Below are positions 1 through 6,148 of a stretch of DNA of 8,332 bases, piece by piece. Numbering within the stretch: position 1 is the first letter of the stretch; every line of letters begins with the position of its first letter. This DNA is from CAXRBC01 sp041158045 (GTDB lineage: Bacteria > Actinomycetota > Acidimicrobiia > Acidimicrobiales > Ilumatobacteraceae): positions 1 through 8,332 of the forward strand of contig JBEBCD010000070.1 in NCBI GenBank assembly GCA_041158045.1, written 5' to 3'. The translations under genes and the position numbers were made by a program. Under the pieces are notes generated by a model. It made no database searches. It was not told the origin of the DNA and saw nothing but the letters and a program-made list of their open reading frames with translations.

Positions 1-833
1 TGGCGCGCGCCACGCCCGGCATGTCGGGCGCGGACCTCGCCAACCTCGTCAACGAGGCGGCCCTCATCGCGGTGCGCCGCGACTCGCGGACCATCGACCG
101 CATCGACTTCGAGAACGCCCGCGACCGCGTGGTGATGGGCGCCCGGCGCGAGAGCCTCGTGCTCACCGCGGAGGAGAAGCGCGCGGTGGCGTACCACGAG
201 GGCGGGCACGCCGTGCTCTCGACGGTGCTCCCGCACAGCGACCCGCTGCACAAGGTGACGATCCTCCCCCGCGGCATGGCCCTCGGCGTGACGTGGACCC
301 TGCCCGAGGAGCGGCACACCTACTCGCGCGAGTACTTCGAGGACGTGATCTGCAAGGCGATGGGCGGCCGCGTGGCCGAGCGGCTCGTCTTCGGCGGCCT
401 CAACAGCGGCGCCGCCAACGACCTCGAGCAGGCGACGTCGATCGCGCGGCGCATGGTGCGCGAGTGGGGCATGAGCGACCGGCTCGGGCCGATGGCGTGG
501 TCGTCGCAGCAGCAGGTGTTCCTCGGCGAGGACCTCATGACCAACGCGCGCGAGTACTCGGACGAGACGGCGCGCACGATCGACGCCGAGGTGTCGCGGA
601 TCCTGCGCGAGCAGGAGGAGCGCGCGATGGGCCTGCTCACGAAGCATCGCAAGGGCCTCGACCTCGTCGCCGAGGCGCTGCTCGAGCAGGAGACGATCGA
701 CGCCGAGGTCGTCGCCCGGCTCGTGCAGGAGGGACTGGGTCGCCCGACGATCAGCGAGCCGTCGCCGAGCACGGGCCCGGACCAGGGTCGGAGCCAGAGC
801 GGCACCGAGCCATCGCGGCCCACAGATCGGTAG
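1..833 (+). CDS. ftsH: ATP-dependent zinc metalloprotease FtsH, C-terminal part (5' truncated by window edge)
   Basis: FtsH is a hexameric inner-membrane AAA+ protease that extracts and degrades membrane and unstable cytosolic proteins. The frame is open from the first complete codon at position 3, so the ATG at 21 is internal. The visible ~276 residues begin in the AAA+ lid with the family signature TPGxSGADLANLVNEAAL. The M41 peptidase domain follows: zinc site HEGGH at 195-209, the ILPRGMALGVTW segment, and the third zinc ligand Asp in the NDLEQAT motif at 420-422. The helical C-terminal region (IDAEVSRILREQEERA) is intact. The N-terminal membrane anchor, Walker A/B and SRH lie outside the window. 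About 30 final residues form a Pro/Ser/Gly/Gln tail with no domain character. Codons from 751 onward overlap the 3' end of the opposite-strand thioredoxin-like gene. Identification is very secure; only the tail is unusual. Confidence 0.97.
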   Translation, partial: ARATPGMSGADLANLVNEAALIAVRRDSRTIDRIDFENARDRVVMGARRESLVLTAEEKRAVAYHEGGHAVLSTVLPHSDPLHKVTILPRGMALGVTWTLPEERHTYSREYFEDVICKAMGGRVAERLVFGGLNSGAANDLEQATSIARRMVREWGMSDRLGPMAWSSQQQVFLGEDLMTNAREYSDETARTIDAEVSRILREQEERAMGLLTKHRKGLDLVAEALLEQETIDAEVVARLVQEGLGRPTISEPSPSTGPDQGRSQSGTEPSRPTDR

Positions 834-1206
834 CGGTCACCGGACCGAGCACCGACCAGCGCACGACGCCGCGGGCGTCGGCCACGACCGTCGCGGGCAC
901 CGCGTCGATCGCGTAGCGCGCGTGGAGGGCGCGGTCGCGCCCGAACTCGACCTCGCGCACCGCGACGTCGCCACAGGCGAGCACCTCCGCCTTGCGCACG
1001 ACGTCGGCGCACGTGGCGCAGGACGCGGAGGTGAAGACGGCGACGAGCCACGACGCGTCGGCGCCGGCGAAGTCCCCCCTGTCGAGCTGCGTCGGGAGCT
1101 GCGCGCCGCCCTGCGTCGGCGCCGCGCGGCGACGACGGCGACCGAGCACCGCGCTCGCCGCCGCGACGGCGGCGACGACCGCGACGACGACCGCGACCCG
1201 GGTCAC
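751..1206 (-). CDS. Membrane-anchored thioredoxin-like protein with CATC motif
   Basis: This 151-residue protein starts at GTG 1206-1204. The start is fixed by its GTGA overlap with the stop of the upstream DUF5719 gene. Residues 4-21 are a hydrophobic Val/Ala segment, followed directly by five arginines (23-27) and a linker. A thioredoxin fold covers about 50-135: strand WLVAVFTS, the redox pair C63-A-T-C66, and the cis-proline region DAVPATVVAD (P104). Closing strands and a helix (TDLWAAMARC) follow. The domain is short, as in small thioredoxin-family reductases or chaperones. Further cysteines lie at 78, 135 and 146. It is the last gene of the glycosyltransferase-DUF5719 operon. A membrane-tethered disulfide role is the obvious guess, but the Arg cluster after the helix argues for the domain staying cytoplasmic, so the side of the membrane is open. 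Its last ~27 codons lie antisense to ftsH. The fold is clear; the substrate is unknown. Confidence 0.85.
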   Translation of the reverse strand: MTRVAVVVAVVAAVAAASAVLGRRRRRAAPTQGGAQLPTQLDRGDFAGADASWLVAVFTSASCATCADVVRKAEVLACGDVAVREVEFGRDRALHARYAIDAVPATVVADARGVVRWSVLGPVTATDLWAAMARCRSGSDPGPGPCSATAR

Positions 1207-2723
1207 GGCTGCGCCGCGGGGGGCTGCGCGGACTCGGGCTCGGGTGCGACCAGGGCGGCGGCACCCGGCGCCGGGAGCGCCATCACCGCCGTGCGGCCCG
1301 TGAAGTCGGGGCCGCGCGAGAGCTCGCGCTCGACCGCGACGTCGACGTCGGAGACGACGACGAGCTGCAGGCCCGCGGCCGCCTGCGGGATCGCGAAGCG
1401 GCGCGACGTGGCGGGGGCGATGGCGGTGCGTTCGAAGCTCGCGATCGGCACGACGCCGGCGGGACCGACCGTCGCGACGGAGACCGTCGCGGGGAGGGCC
1501 GTGGTGTTGGTGACCACGAGTGCGTCCGACGGGGTGACGCCGACGCCGCCGGGGGCGGTCCAGATGCGGGCGATCGCCGCACCGGGCACGCCGAGGACCG
1601 CCGTCGTCGAGGTGCGGATGCGCGTGGTGGTGGTGCCCGTCTGGGTGCGCACCTGGCGGGTGACGACCTGCTCGACCACGACGCCCTCGGCGTCGGTCGC
1701 GCCGTCGCTCGTGACCGCGACGGCGTAGGTGCCCGCCGCGAGCGCCGGGAGCGACGCGGTGTCGAGGACGGTGACCCGACCCGCGGGCGCCGACACGAGG
1801 AGCGGCTCGGGGGCGGCGGCCGCGTCGGGAGGGTAGAAGGCGACGGTGAGCGCGCGGTCGGCGTCCGAGGGGTTGAACACCACGAACTGCTCGGTCACGC
1901 CCTCCGCCTTCTCCCCCGAGGGGAACCACCAGCTGCGGCTCGGCGCGGACGCGCCGAGCGCGGCGACGAAGCCGAGGCGGCCGCGCCCGAGGTAGTGCTG
2001 GAGCTTGCCGGCGACGAGCCGCCCCGCGCTCGCGCGGACCTCGACGGCCACGATCGTCTCGTTGCGCGCTCCCTGGTTGGCCAGGTCGAGCACGCGCACG
2101 CTGCGCGCCTCGAGCACGAGGCCCTGCAGCTGGCGCGGCGCGCGCCGGGCCTCGGCGGTGACGAACGAGACGTCGACGATCGTCGGCGTCGGGAAGGGGT
2201 TCGTCAGCACGACCTGGAAGGGGCTGTCGTCACCCGTGAAGCCGTCGGCGAAGATCCAGCGGTCGGAGGTGCCGGTCGCGCACGCGGCGACCGAGCGGCC
2301 CGCCGGGTGCTGGACGTGCTGCTCGACGGCCGCGAGCGCGCTCGAGAGCTCGACCACCGCGCTGGTGAATCCGCCGGCGCGCCCGCCCGTGGCGTCGAAG
2401 CGCACCTGCGAGCGCGCCGGCGCGACGAGCGTGGCGGTCGTCGGCTCGCGGTTGAGCGACAGGAGCGTGAGCGTCCCCGAGACCGGCCCGTCCGTCGGGT
2501 TGGCGATGAGGATCTCGCTCGCCACGGAGCCGCCCTGCACCGGCACGCCGGGGCAGAACCACGCGGAGCCGCCCGTGCCGCCGCCGAGCACGGGCACGCC
2601 CGCGTCGAACGACGGCGCGACCTCGCCGCGCGGCACCGCCGCGAGCCGGCCGGCCGCGGCCACGCCGACCGCGAGCAGGACCGCGAGGAGACGGATGAGG
2701 AGCGGCCGCGGATCGCGCATCAT
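1203..2723 (-). CDS. DUF5719-type secreted protein
   Basis: This 506-residue protein starts at ATG 2723-2721, overlapping the TGA of the glycosyltransferase gene (ATGA). A second ATG follows directly at 2720-2718. Residues 8-30 (LLIRLLAVLLAVGVAAAG and on) form a signal peptide or single anchor after basic MMRDPR. The exported part has the WFCPG motif (W55-C57) typical of actinobacterial DUF5719 proteins. It is built of repeated beta-rich stretches with Asn-Pro turns (ILIANPTDGP, VVLTNPFPTP, FVVFNPSDAD, LVVTNTTALP), which suggests tandem Ig-like or CARDB-like domains. The protein has just two cysteines, C57 and C148, a likely disulfide if exported. A Thr/Arg-rich segment lies at about 355-375, and the tail is Pro/Ala/Glu-rich. 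DUF5719 has no established biochemical role that I know of. Linkage to a membrane glycosyltransferase suggests a surface-glycan assembly function, which is inference. Family assignment is by motif and context recall, not a search. Confidence 0.85.
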   Translation of the reverse strand: MMRDPRPLLIRLLAVLLAVGVAAAGRLAAVPRGEVAPSFDAGVPVLGGGTGGSAWFCPGVPVQGGSVASEILIANPTDGPVSGTLTLLSLNREPTTATLVAPARSQVRFDATGGRAGGFTSAVVELSSALAAVEQHVQHPAGRSVAACATGTSDRWIFADGFTGDDSPFQVVLTNPFPTPTIVDVSFVTAEARRAPRQLQGLVLEARSVRVLDLANQGARNETIVAVEVRASAGRLVAGKLQHYLGRGRLGFVAALGASAPSRSWWFPSGEKAEGVTEQFVVFNPSDADRALTVAFYPPDAAAAPEPLLVSAPAGRVTVLDTASLPALAAGTYAVAVTSDGATDAEGVVVEQVVTRQVRTQTGTTTTRIRTSTTAVLGVPGAAIARIWTAPGGVGVTPSDALVVTNTTALPATVSVATVGPAGVVPIASFERTAIAPATSRRFAIPQAAAGLQLVVVSDVDVAVERELSRGPDFTGRTAVMALPAPGAAALVAPEPESAQPPAAQP

Positions 2724-5700
2724 CGGGACCCCGCCCGCGCCGCGTCGCCCACGCCCGACAGCACGCGCACCGTCGGCGCGGGCTCGCCGCGCCAGCGCGC
2801 GCGGATGCGGCGCGCGTCGAAGGCGATCGCCGCGAGCGCGAGCCAGACGAGGCCCTGGATCGCGACCGCGAGCGCGCGCCACGGCGCGCGGGCGAACTCG
2901 AGCCGCGCGAGGCCGGTGACGGGCGCGTCGAACGCCGTCGTCGCGCCGAAGGCGGCCCGCGGCGCGATCCGCACGCCGTCCACGACGAGGGTCCAGCCGT
3001 CGGAGTACGGCACGGCGACGTGCACGACGCCGCCGCGCAGCGGACTCGCCGAGCCCCGCGCGGGGTCGCCGCTCGCGACGAACAGCGGGTCGCTCGCGCG
3101 CACGTCGCGGTCGGGCGCCGCGCCGAGCGTGGCGCGCCGCGAGAGCACCGCGGAGTCCTCGTCGAGACGCGAGGCGAGCGGGATCCACGCGACGTTCTCG
3201 AAGATCGCGAGGTCGCCCGCGAGGTAGGCGCGGCGCAGGTCGAGCTGGTTGGCCAGCAGGGCCACGAGGCGATCGCGTGCCCCGCCCGTGCCGACCACGA
3301 CGACGTGGCGCACGGCGAGCGGGGCGACGAGACGGCCGAAGCGCGCCGTGCCGTTGTCCGCGAGCATCCGCACCGAGTCGCGCGCGAGCACGTCCATCGC
3401 GGTGCCGGCGGGCGCGACGCGCGACGTCGCGTCGAGCGGGCCGTCGACGGCGACGCCGTAGGCGACCACCGCGGTGGCGGGGCGCGGTGCCATCGGCAGG
3501 TCGTCGGCGTCGCCGAGGAACAGCGTGCGCGAGTTGCCCGCCGGGTCGTCGTCGGGGAGTTGCGCGAGCAGATCGAGCGGCGTGGCGGCCGGCTGGCGCC
3601 ACCGCCCGTCGGCGGCGCCGACGAGCGCGGGCACGACCGACGCGGCGACGGCGAGCGGCGCCACCAGCACGAGCGCGCGGCGCCAACCGCCACCGTCGTC
3701 GATCGCCGCGACGCAGGCCGCCGCGCACATCGCGGCGCCGCAGGCGACCAGGGACAGCACGATCGCCGGCTCCGGGACGTCGACGGGGGCGCGCCCGAGG
3801 TCGTCGAGGACGGCGATGCCGGCGCCCACCAGCGCGAGGGTCGCGCCCTGGCCGGCGAGCGCGAGGCGCGGGCCACGGGCCGCGACGAGGGCCACCGGGA
3901 CGAGCGCGAGCGCCGCCCAGGCGAGCGGGGCGAGCAGCTGCGTGCCGGCGTCGAGGCGCGCGAGGGTCTCGAGCCCGAGGCCGCGCGCGGTCGTGCCCCC
4001 GTCGCCGACGAGCATCGTCCACGCGTCGCGCGACACGAAGTGCAGCGACCAGGGCAGGTGGATCGCGGCCGCGCCGAGCGCCGCGAGCGCGACGCCCGCC
4101 CACGCGGCGAGCGCCGGGCGGGCGCGCCCCGGCCCGAGCGCGTCGACGAGCGCGCACGCCGTGGCCGCGACGAGCGCGACGAGGAGGAACGCGGGCACGA
4201 TCGCCGCCACGCACGCGAGCGCGACGACGAGCCCCGCGAGGATCTGCGTGCCGCGGCGCGACGAGACGCCGAGCTCGGCGCCGTCGGCGGCGCGCGCGGT
4301 GGCGCCGAGGCGGCGCATCGCGTCGAGGACCCACGGCAGGCAGACCCACGTCAGGAGCGCGCCGAGGCGGCCCGCGGCGATCGCGCCGGCGCCGAGCGGC
4401 GCCGCGGCGTAGACGACCGCACCCGAGAGGCGCGCGCGCAGGTGGCCGTGCGCCGCGCCGAGGCGCCACATGCCGACGAAGGCCGCGACCGGCGCGGCGA
4501 CGAGGAGCCAGGTGCCGAGCCCCGCGAGGCGGCCGAAGGCGGCGACGCCCGCGAGGCCGAGCAGGCCGACGAACGTCGGCTGCGCGGACGCGTCGCCGAA
4601 CCCCGACGGCCAGAACCCGGAGAGGAAGCCGGCGAGCAGCTCCCGCGGCCCGCGATCGGCCGGAGCGAACGGGAGCAGCTCGCCGACGAGGCCGGGGCGG
4701 CCCGCGAGCAGCCCGCGGCCGCCGACGACCGCGACGACGACGACGGCCGCCGCGACCGCGGCGGTGGCGCGCACGGCGGAGCGGTCGCGCACGTCGAGCG
4801 TGGCGCCGAGGTCGCGCGGACCGCCGACCGCGCGCCGGCGACGGATGAAGCGCGCGACGCGGGCCGAGCCGCGCAGCTGGAGCTTGTGGATCTCGGAGGC
4901 CGGGACCCGTCGCAGCGGTCGCACGACCGCGCGACGGCGGAGAACGAACGGCAGGTCGAGCGGCAGCGCGAGCGCGGCCCGCAGCGCGGCGAGGCCCTCG
5001 CGGGCGTGGCCAGTGAAGAGCCCGACGACCGTCTCGGCGAGCGCGGTGAGGAGCATCTGGGCGACCACGCGCGGGAGCTCGAGGCGGCCGCTCAGGCTGG
5101 CGACGGTGCGCACCCGGTTGCGCGCCGCCACGCCGAGACGGCCGCGGTCGCGCGCCGCCGCGGGGGCGCGCTCGCGGACGACCGCGGAGGGCGCCACGAC
5201 GACGCGGGCGCCCGCGAGGTGCACCCGCCAGCAGAACTCGACGTCCTCCCCGAGGAGGGGGATCTCGGGCGCGAGGCCGCCGAGCTCGCGGAACAGGTCG
5301 AGGCGCACGAGCATGCAGGAGGTGCCGACGAAGAACGCGTCGCGGACCGCGTCGTGCTGCTCCTGGTCGCGCTCGCCGGGCTCGACGAGGGGGTCGACCT
5401 CGCCGCACCGGTCGATCTCGCCGCCCACCGCGACGAGCAGCGTCGGGTCGTCCCAGGCGACGACCTTGGGGCCGACGACCCCGGCGTTGGACCGGTAGAG
5501 CTCCTTGGCCATCGCCGAGAGCGCGTCGGGCCTGGGCGCGACGTCGTCCTGCATGATGCAGAGCAGTCCGCCCTCGCCCTCCACGACGCGGAGCGACTCG
5601 TTGACCAGCGGGGCGAACCCCGGGTTGCCCTCCACGATGCGCACGATCGCGGACGGGATCGCCGCGACGATGCGCGCGCGCACGGCCTCGCTGCGCGCCA

Positions 5701-5827
5701 CGTCGACGCCCGCCTCGCCCACCCGCGAGGTGACGAAGAAGACGGACTGGACGTTGGGATAGTCCTGCGACGCGAGCGACGCGAGCGTCTCGTCGAACCA
5801 CTCGCCCGGTTCGTGCACCACCATCAC
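2720..5827 (-). CDS. Family 2 glycosyltransferase fused to a polytopic membrane region and an outer-face domain
   Basis: The protein has 1035 residues counted from GTG 5827. Residues 1-230 are a GT-A glycosyltransferase family 2 domain: HEPGEWFDETLASLASQDYP at the nucleotide-binding strand and helix, a metal-binding acidic pair in CIMQDDVAP (D94-D95), and the acceptor/catalytic motif GEDVEFCWR (E194-D195). Residues 350-740 contain about ten or more hydrophobic helices. Residues 740-980 form a soluble, probably extracytoplasmic beta-rich domain with VPYSDGWTLVVDG (940-951), resembling the outer domain of YfhO-like proteins. One last helix (985-1003) and a basic tail end the protein. The likely role is transfer of a sugar from a nucleotide donor at the inner membrane face, with the membrane part handling a lipid-linked substrate. 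The sugar cannot be read from the sequence. ATG 5824 is an alternative start; the frame stays open and protein-like back to 5857, so the true N-terminus may be longer. It heads the operon with the DUF5719 and thioredoxin-like genes. Confidence 0.9.
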   Translation of the reverse strand: MMVVHEPGEWFDETLASLASQDYPNVQSVFFVTSRVGEAGVDVARSEAVRARIVAAIPSAIVRIVEGNPGFAPLVNESLRVVEGEGGLLCIMQDDVAPRPDALSAMAKELYRSNAGVVGPKVVAWDDPTLLVAVGGEIDRCGEVDPLVEPGERDQEQHDAVRDAFFVGTSCMLVRLDLFRELGGLAPEIPLLGEDVEFCWRVHLAGARVVVAPSAVVRERAPAAARDRGRLGVAARNRVRTVASLSGRLELPRVVAQMLLTALAETVVGLFTGHAREGLAALRAALALPLDLPFVLRRRAVVRPLRRVPASEIHKLQLRGSARVARFIRRRRAVGGPRDLGATLDVRDRSAVRATAAVAAAVVVVAVVGGRGLLAGRPGLVGELLPFAPADRGPRELLAGFLSGFWPSGFGDASAQPTFVGLLGLAGVAAFGRLAGLGTWLLVAAPVAAFVGMWRLGAAHGHLRARLSGAVVYAAAPLGAGAIAAGRLGALLTWVCLPWVLDAMRRLGATARAADGAELGVSSRRGTQILAGLVVALACVAAIVPAFLLVALVAATACALVDALGPGRARPALAAWAGVALAALGAAAIHLPWSLHFVSRDAWTMLVGDGGTTARGLGLETLARLDAGTQLLAPLAWAALALVPVALVAARGPRLALAGQGATLALVGAGIAVLDDLGRAPVDVPEPAIVLSLVACGAAMCAAACVAAIDDGGGWRRALVLVAPLAVAASVVPALVGAADGRWRQPAATPLDLLAQLPDDDPAGNSRTLFLGDADDLPMAPRPATAVVAYGVAVDGPLDATSRVAPAGTAMDVLARDSVRMLADNGTARFGRLVAPLAVRHVVVVGTGGARDRLVALLANQLDLRRAYLAGDLAIFENVAWIPLASRLDEDSAVLSRRATLGAAPDRDVRASDPLFVASGDPARGSASPLRGGVVHVAVPYSDGWTLVVDGVRIAPRAAFGATTAFDAPVTGLARLEFARAPWRALAVAIQGLVWLALAAIAFDARRIRARWRGEPAPTVRVLSGVGDAARAGSR

Positions 5828-5863
5828 GGTGACGAGCGTCGGCGCCTTCGTCTCGATGCGCCA

Positions 5864-5869
5864 ACCCTA
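5864..5869 (-). promoter_or_regulatory. Candidate -10 element for the glycosyltransferase operon (TAGGGT)
   Basis: On the minus strand TAGGGT matches the actinobacterial TAnnnT -10 pattern. Normal spacing puts the transcript start at about 5857, roughly 30 nt before GTG 5827. I see no convincing -35 box. This is the only non-coding stretch upstream of the three-gene leftward operon. The match is short, so confidence is low. Confidence 0.35.
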
Positions 5870-5877
5870 CTTGCGGG

Positions 5878-5883
5878 TACCCT
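5878..5883 (+). promoter_or_regulatory. Candidate -10 element for the small-protein/flippase operon (TACCCT)
   Basis: TACCCT fits TAnnnT and ends 9 nt before the ATG at 5893, which predicts a transcript starting at or within about 3 nt of the start codon. That would be a leaderless mRNA, common in actinobacteria, and agrees with the lack of a Shine-Dalgarno site. The element overlaps an 8-bp palindrome GGGTACCC (5875-5882), which could be an operator half or chance. No clear -35 box is visible. Confidence 0.4.
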
Positions 5884-5892
5884 GAGGCCGGG

Positions 5893-6138
5893 ATGGAACG
5901 ACTCGAGGACCTCGACGGCGAGAAACTCGTCGCGCTCGCGCGCGATGCCGCGTACGCGGCGATCGGATTCGGCGTGCTGTCGTGGCAGAAGGTGCAGGTG
6001 CGCCGCCGCGAGCTCGGCGAGGACGTCGCACAGCACGCGCCCGACCTCGTCGACGAGATCGCCGAGCACGCGCACGCGTTCATCGACAAGGTCCGCGAGT
6101 CGATGAAGCACCATCTCGAGCGCGAGCGGCGCAACTAA
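5893..6138 (+). CDS. Small protein of unknown function with one hydrophobic helix
   Basis: This 81-residue protein starts at ATG 5893, just downstream of a candidate leaderless promoter. An acidic N-terminus (MERLEDLDGEKL) is followed by a moderately hydrophobic helix at 15-32 (ARDAAYAAIGFGVLSWQKVQ). A basic RRR cluster (37-39) follows, then a charged, His-containing amphipathic helix to the end (residues 40-80). The layout suggests a short membrane-associated or hairpin protein with a coiled, cytoplasmic C-terminal helix. I do not recognise a named family, though small proteins of this design with a GFGVL-x-x-QKxQV-like core seem familiar from Acidimicrobiia. It ends 10 nt before the flippase start and probably shares its transcript, so a role in membrane glycan export is possible but unproven. 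Codon use matches its neighbours, and the protein is well composed rather than Arg-biased, which supports real coding. Confidence 0.75.
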   Translation: MERLEDLDGEKLVALARDAAYAAIGFGVLSWQKVQVRRRELGEDVAQHAPDLVDEIAEHAHAFIDKVRESMKHHLERERRN

Positions 6139-6148
6139 CCTCGCCGCG

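Noticed and set aside
21..23. ATG as a start of a short FtsH-like protein
   Set aside because: The codon lies inside the conserved TPGMSGADL motif and the frame is open to the window edge, so the gene begins outside the window.
1130..1200. GAC/GCG trinucleotide-like repeats (also around 4725-4770)
   Set aside because: Both stretches encode Ala/Val-rich membrane helices on the minus strand. The repetition follows from GCC/GTC codon choice and has no regular unit.
1207..1929. Upstream extension of the thioredoxin-like frame to a 392-residue protein
   Set aside because: The extra part is the Arg/Gly/His-rich shadow of the DUF5719 gene. The GTGA overlap and the hydrophobic anchor mark the start at 1206.
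3020..6106. A 1028-codon open frame on the plus strand, antisense to most of the glycosyltransferase gene
   Set aside because: Its product is an Arg/Glu/Ala/Gly/Asp-rich polymer without hydrophobic cores or motifs, as expected from the complement of a GC-rich gene that seldom yields stop codons. The minus-strand frame has clear GT2 motifs and membrane helices.
2724..6134. Upstream extension of the DUF5719 frame into one 1643-residue protein
   Set aside because: Above 2723 the frame is Arg-rich and out of phase with the glycosyltransferase, and the ATGA overlap gives a natural start at 2723 followed by a signal peptide.
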